From Bacillota bacterium (lineage in GTDB: Bacteria; Bacillota; Thermosediminibacteria; Thermosediminibacterales; Thermosediminibacteraceae): 26,731 bases of DNA. The notes under the pieces were generated by a model. That model had not been told where the DNA came from, did no database searches, and saw only the letters and a program-made list of their open reading frames with translations. The stretch's first letter is position 1. Each line of letters begins with the position of its first letter. The position numbers were made by a program, and so were the translations under genes. Positions 23,662-26,731 of this stretch are shown here, piece after piece. The DNA is taken from contig QGUT01000008.1 in NCBI GenBank assembly GCA_003242255.1, positions 1-26,731 of the forward strand, written 5' to 3'.

Positions 23662-24396
23662 TTACATACCCTTTATCAATTCTTTCAATTTTAATTTCAT
23701 GCTAAAGTAAAGATCGCTGTCCTCTATCTCCCGTCTGCTGAAAAAGGGGTTATCTACTATCTCAACGATACGACCTGGAGGCCCGGTCATGACGGCTATT
23801 TTTTCCCCGACGAACATCGCTTCTTCCGTGCTGTGAGTCACAAAAACCGTCGAAACGGAACTCCCCTTCCATACGTCTATGAAAAGGTCCTGCATTTCTT
23901 CCCGGGTTATGGCGTCAAGGGCGGAAAAGGGTTCATCCATGAGCAGGATATCAGGCTTCATGATGAAGGCCCTGGCTATCGCCACCCGCTGCCTCTGGCC
24001 TCCACTCAATTCGCCGGGGTATCTTTTAAGAAAGTCGGATAGGCCCACCCGGGCCAGCACGTATTCGGCGTATTCTTTGTCCTCCTTGCCTATCACCTTC
24101 TTCTTTACTTTCAGACCTAGCAAGGCATTTTCCCATACCCTTTTCCAGGGCAAAAGGCCGTAATCCTGGAGGACCAGGCCTATGCGCTGTTTTTTAGGGT
24201 CTACAGGGGCTCCGTCAATTAAAACTTCGCCTTCGTACTTAGCCACAATCCCGCCCAGCACATAAAGAAGAGTGGTTTTGCCGCATCCCGAGGGGCCTAT
24301 GAGGGCAATTATACCACCCTTTTTCACATCTAAATTTATTCCAGAAAGCGCTTTAAATTTGCCGTAATACACCACCAGGTTGCGTACTTTTATCAT
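23662..24396 (-). CDS. ABC transporter ATP-binding protein (nitrate/sulfonate/thiamine-precursor type)
   Basis: The product is 244 residues and energises the adjacent permease. Motifs: Walker A GPSGCGKTT near residue 34, Q-loop VLQDYGLLPWKRV, signature LSGGQRQRVAIARAF near 135, Walker B DILLMDEPFSALD and the switch histidine in FVTHSTEEA. The ATG at 24396 is placed seven bases after GGAGAG. A TTG two codons earlier would be too close to it. It lies about 20 bases after the truncated binding-protein gene and 2 bases before the permease. The ATPase looks intact even though its operon has lost its 5' part. Confidence 0.93.
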   Translation of the reverse strand: MIKVRNLVVYYGKFKALSGINLDVKKGGIIALIGPSGCGKTTLLYVLGGIVAKYEGEVLIDGAPVDPKKQRIGLVLQDYGLLPWKRVWENALLGLKVKKKVIGKEDKEYAEYVLARVGLSDFLKRYPGELSGGQRQRVAIARAFIMKPDILLMDEPFSALDAITREEMQDLFIDVWKGSSVSTVFVTHSTEEAMFVGEKIAVMTGPPGRIVEIVDNPFFSRREIEDSDLYFSMKLKLKELIKGM

Positions 24397-24415
24397 ACAC
24401 AAACTCTCCGCCTTT

Positions 24416-25135
24416 TTACTCTACGAACCTTCCGTCCACCAGCTCTTCATAGGAAAAGGCTTTCCCTATGAGGCCTTTCTTTACCAACCATTCCATTACG
24501 CCATCAAAATCCTCTTTGGAAGGCAGGCCTGCTTTCGTATATTCGGGCAGAACTATTGTATCCCTTACATCTTCGGGGAAGCTGGCTTTTTCAATGACGA
24601 TGTCTATATAGGAGGATTTATCGTTCTGCTTGAGATACTCGACGGCCTTGTTGTACGCCCTGTAGAAGGCCTTTATTTCGTTTTCTTTTTGTTCCAGAGC
24701 CTGGTCGGAAAACAGGAGTACCCCCGGATTTATGCCCAGCCGGTCGGTGCTCTCGATGACCTTAGCGCCATTTTTTATGGCCACCGTAGCGAGGGGATCG
24801 GGCAGCGTAGCCGCGTCAATCTTTCCGCTTTGCAGCATCTCCAGCCGGGCAGGAATCTGCGGCACTGCTACCTTATTTACATCGTCCGGACTTAAGCCGT
24901 ATTTTTCCAGTATCTTATCGGTGGCATATTCGATGATAGTATTGGTAGATATGGCGATGTCCTTGCCTTTCATTTTTTCCACCGCGTCGATATTCTTGTC
25001 CTTCCCTACGAGGAGCTTGTAGGTCCCGTTGGTCAGGGAAGTTATCTTTACCTTAAAGCCCCCGTCGTTGGCAAAAGCCGCGGCGAGAATGTCGGAGACC
25101 GCGCCGTCTATCTGGCCGTGATCTAACAGAGGGGA
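24416..25135 (-). pseudogene. ABC transporter substrate-binding protein (SsuA/NMT1-like), 5' truncated
   Basis: The open frame continues upstream of any start codon. It reads KSPLLDHGQIDGAVSDILAA, then FKVKITSLTNGTYKLLVGKD, IAISTNTIIEYATDKILEK, AVPQIPARLEMLQSGKIDAA and further to the stop at 24416. This is the interior and C-terminal part of a periplasmic-type binding protein for sulfonate/nitrate/thiamine-like compounds. The signal peptide, lipobox and first lobe (roughly 80-90 residues in relatives) are missing. The coding match ends where an IS256-type terminal repeat begins at 25136, and an in-frame TAA lies just beyond. No ATG, GTG or TTG with a ribosome binding site starts the remaining frame near its 5' end. 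An internal ATG at 24982 would give only 188 residues without a signal peptide. I therefore call it a broken gene. Confidence 0.85.
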
Positions 25136-25161
25136 TTTTACACAAAAAATTGGACTTAACC
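25136..25161 (-). mobile_element. Solitary IS256-family terminal inverted repeat
   Basis: On the minus strand this 26-base segment begins GGTTAAGTCC and ends TTGTGTAAAA. The IS256 end, as I remember it, is also 26 bases and has the same pattern: a GNTNAAGTCC start, a T-rich middle and a GTGTAAAA end. The outer edge faces higher coordinates. The element body should therefore extend toward lower coordinates, but the broken binding-protein gene begins directly at the inner edge. No transposase and no second repeat are present, so this is a leftover of a deleted insertion sequence. The identity of the end should be confirmed by database search. Confidence 0.7.
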
Positions 25162-25186
25162 ATTACCTCTCTTTGTGATATTAGTG

Positions 25187-25351
25187 CTATTTAATTGTAC
25201 AATATGGAGTAGAACAAGGATAATCTAATAGTTGTTTTAATTCATCATCTAATTTCATAAGCGTAATCGACATACCAATCATATCCATAGTCGTAGCATA
25301 TGGTCCTACAAAAGACCGATAAATCTTAATCCCTTTTCCCTCTAGTATCAT
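25187..25351 (-). pseudogene. dhaK: C-terminal remnant of dihydroxyacetone kinase subunit DhaK
   Basis: From an ATG at 25351 the frame reads MILEGKGIKIYRSFVG, then YATTMDMIGMSITLMKLDDE and ends after CSTPYCTIK with TAG at 25189-25187. This matches the conserved DhaK C-terminus (YRSFVG-NYATSMDM, SITLMKLDDELKxLLD). The N-terminal lobe, including the catalytic histidine that binds dihydroxyacetone covalently, is absent. GAGAGGT after the stop looks like the ribosome binding site of a following gene (dhaL would be expected), but the IS256-type repeat begins there. The upstream part is replaced by a regulator fragment in a different frame. The remnant is about 54 codons of a normally 330-codon gene. 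Confidence 0.85.
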
Positions 25352-25745
25352 TGTCACCACAAGCCATAAAAGCTTCTAAGTCAGTTTTTACCAGATCAAG
25401 CTCATTTTTTAGGTTTTTTATATAATCGTTCATGAAAGAAATTATTTCCCTAGTTGATACAACCCCTGCAATTTCTCCCTTCTCATTTACTGCAAGAAAA
25501 GTTTCACCATTATAATTTTCCAGATTGAAAACTTCTTCTTCACTAGTAACTACAAAATCCTCTATAACACGATACTTTTTTCGATTGTTGCTTTTATATG
25601 CGTCATAGATTTTCCGCACTTCGTCGTTTTTTGTTACAACTACATAATCACAGTCTATAAAGCTGCCGCCCATATATCTTGATGCTTCGCCTTCTGCCAC
25701 TTTTATTATTCTGTTGTTTAACAACGCCCTGACAGTCTTTTTCAT
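25326..25745 (-). pseudogene. N-terminal fragment of a regulator (CBS-like domain), fused out of frame to the dhaK remnant
   Basis: The 139-codon frame starts at ATG 25745 after a weak GTGAT. Residues about 75-108 (NLENYNGETFLAVNEKGEIAGVVSTREIISFM) look like the second half of a CBS-type or similar ligand-sensing domain. IKNLKNELDLVKTDLEAF follows, the helical linker that precedes a PAS domain in sigma-54-dependent activators. After that the frame turns into ACGDNDTRGKRD and stops, inside the dhaK remnant read in another frame. I infer that the PAS, AAA+ and DNA-binding parts were lost in a deletion. The domain reading is tentative. Base composition is more AT-rich than the flanking genes. 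It could be mistaken for an intact small protein. Confidence 0.6.
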
Positions 25746-25792
25746 AAAATCACGTCCGGAAAAAGTATTTTTTATATTATTAATTATAACAC

Positions 25793-25801
25793 AAATTTGT
25801 C
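25793..25801 (-). promoter_or_regulatory. Extended -10 promoter upstream of the regulator fragment
   Basis: On the minus strand TGT-TATAAT (25801-25793) forms an extended -10 element about 50 bases before the ATG at 25745. There is no good -35 at the standard distance. If active, transcripts would run through the scar into the remaining ABC transporter genes. Confidence 0.5.
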
Positions 25802-25855
25802 GAAGATTAAATACACCCCAATATTATTTTCGACTATTACACCTGCGGTAATTTC

Positions 25856-26731
25856 TTAGGATTCCTCCCCCTCGCCCTTCAAGACCCCCATGGGCTTTAA
25901 TTTCACCACAGGCTTTGTAAGGCCGGCATCGACAAGAGTAAAGACTACCTCGTCGATGTCCTTATAGGCCAAGGGAGCTTCGTCCAGGAGGGCCTTCAGA
26001 TTGCTGGAAGCGATGACCACGTTTTTGGTCTGTTCAAGCAACTCTTCCTTTGTAAATTCGCTCTTGGCCCTTCTTCGGGACATGACCCTTCCGGCCCCGT
26101 GGTTCACCGAGCAAAAGGTGCGGTGTATATCCGGAAGGCCCACGAGCACGTAGGAGGCGGTGCCCATGCTGCCGGGGATTATGGCCGGATGGCCTGTATC
26201 CCGGTAGCAGGCGGGGTTGCCCTCGTGCCCGGCGGGAAGCGCCCGGGTCGCGCCTTTTCGGTGGACCAGGAGCCATCTTTTGCCGTGCCTCTCTTTTTTC
26301 GCAATGTTGTGCGCCACATCGTACAGGAGGTCCAGCCCCAACTCGGACTCGGGTCTTTTCATAACTTCCACAAAGGCCTCCCGCACGAAATGGGTTATGA
26401 GCTGCCGGTTGCAGAAGGCGTAATTGGCGGCGCAGGCCATGGCCTTTAGATAATTCTGCCCGTCCTCCGAAAAAATGGGAGCGCAGGCAAGGCCCTTCAC
26501 CGGCGCCCGGGTGCCGTTTTTCTCCGAATGGTCCCACATGATCCTCGAATAATCGGTGCAGATTTGATGCCCCAGCCCCCTGCTCCCGGTGTGGATCAGC
26601 ACGTAGACCTTATTTTTGAAAAGCCCGAACCGCGATGCCAATTCTTCGTCGAAAACCCGGGACACCCTTCCTATTTCGATGAAGTGGTTGCCTCCACCTA
26701 TGGTGGCCAGTTGATCCGCCCTCTCCCTGGC
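25856..26731 (-). CDS. rtcB: RNA-splicing ligase RtcB, partial at the right edge
   Basis: RtcB joins 2',3'-cyclic phosphate or 3'-phosphate RNA ends to 5'-OH ends using GTP and Mn2+. It acts in RNA repair or tRNA splicing. The visible 291 residues are the C-terminal part; the 5' end lies beyond the window. Metal and guanylylation residues seen are the histidine in GGGNHFIEI, the one in LIHTGSRGLGHQI and the one in LLVHRKGATRALPAG. The guanylylated histidine is in SVNHGAGRVMSRRRA. All are intact, so the protein is predicted active. The C-terminal tail KGEGEES is acidic. No archease gene is visible downstream, and the gene after it is the broken regulator about 110 bases away. No clear terminator follows. 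Confidence 0.96.
   Translation of the reverse strand, partial: ARERADQLATIGGGNHFIEIGRVSRVFDEELASRFGLFKNKVYVLIHTGSRGLGHQICTDYSRIMWDHSEKNGTRAPVKGLACAPIFSEDGQNYLKAMACAANYAFCNRQLITHFVREAFVEVMKRPESELGLDLLYDVAHNIAKKERHGKRWLLVHRKGATRALPAGHEGNPACYRDTGHPAIIPGSMGTASYVLVGLPDIHRTFCSVNHGAGRVMSRRRAKSEFTKEELLEQTKNVVIASSNLKALLDEAPLAYKDIDEVVFTLVDAGLTKPVVKLKPMGVLKGEGEES

Noticed and set aside
24416..24982. Intact 188-residue binding protein starting at the internal ATG
   Set aside because: The homologous frame continues upstream of this ATG for about 50 codons, and the product would lack a signal peptide and the first lobe. It is the remainder of a truncated gene.
25820..25855. Weak inverted repeat (ATTAC...GTAAT) after rtcB as a terminator
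   Set aside because: The stem is only five base pairs with a seven-base loop and has no T-run after it.

Overview
The window looks like the chromosome of a thermophilic, anaerobic Gram-positive bacterium of the Clostridia. I infer a relative of Thermosediminibacter, Fervidicola or Tepidanaerobacter, from protein style and gene content and not from a marker gene. Supporting signs are the secA-prfB pair with a programmed RF2 frameshift, a bacterial V/A-type ATPase operon in place of an F-type one, a TPP riboswitch controlling an ECF-type ThiT, purine-rich Shine-Dalgarno sites, several TTG starts, and an HD-GYP signalling protein.

Layout. 1-3548 (minus): secA followed by prfB, which runs off the left edge and has its CTT-TGA frameshift site. 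3561-5579 (minus): a terminator, a DUF5317-like membrane protein overlapping a membrane HD-GYP protein, and a 29-residue hydrophobic mini-protein gene with a strong ribosome binding site. 5676-6338 (minus): a conserved protein of unknown function. 6443-7125 (minus): thiT with a TPP riboswitch and attenuator. 7417-15972 (plus): nine V/A-ATPase genes in the order G/H-C-I-K-F-E-A-B-D, tightly packed. 15955-17916 (minus): a Zn/Cd-type P1B ATPase whose 3' end overlaps the ATPase operon.

18019-22860 is the most interesting functional block. It holds a UbiA prenyltransferase (DmkA-like), a lipoprotein with two FMN-binding domains each carrying a flavinylation motif (PplA-like), a long-chain polyprenyl diphosphate synthase (DmkB-like) and, convergent, a type II NADH dehydrogenase with a DoxX-like membrane tail (Ndh2-like). 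Together these match the core of the flavin-based extracellular electron transfer system described in Listeria: NADH to a demethylmenaquinone-type quinone to a surface flavoprotein. The eetA, eetB, fmnA and fmnB genes are not in the window.

22919-25745 (minus) is an ABC transporter of the nitrate/sulfonate/thiamine-precursor type whose substrate-binding protein has lost its N-terminus at a genomic scar. The scar contains, in order toward higher coordinates, the broken binding-protein gene, a solitary 26-bp IS256-type terminal inverted repeat, the C-terminal 54 or so codons of a dihydroxyacetone kinase dhaK, and the first part of a regulator gene joined out of frame to it. 25856-26731 (minus) is rtcB, the RNA ligase, cut by the right edge.

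No tRNA, rRNA, CRISPR array or complete mobile element was seen. No stretch longer than about 300 bases lacks a gene; the longest gap (7131-7416) is described as a feature.
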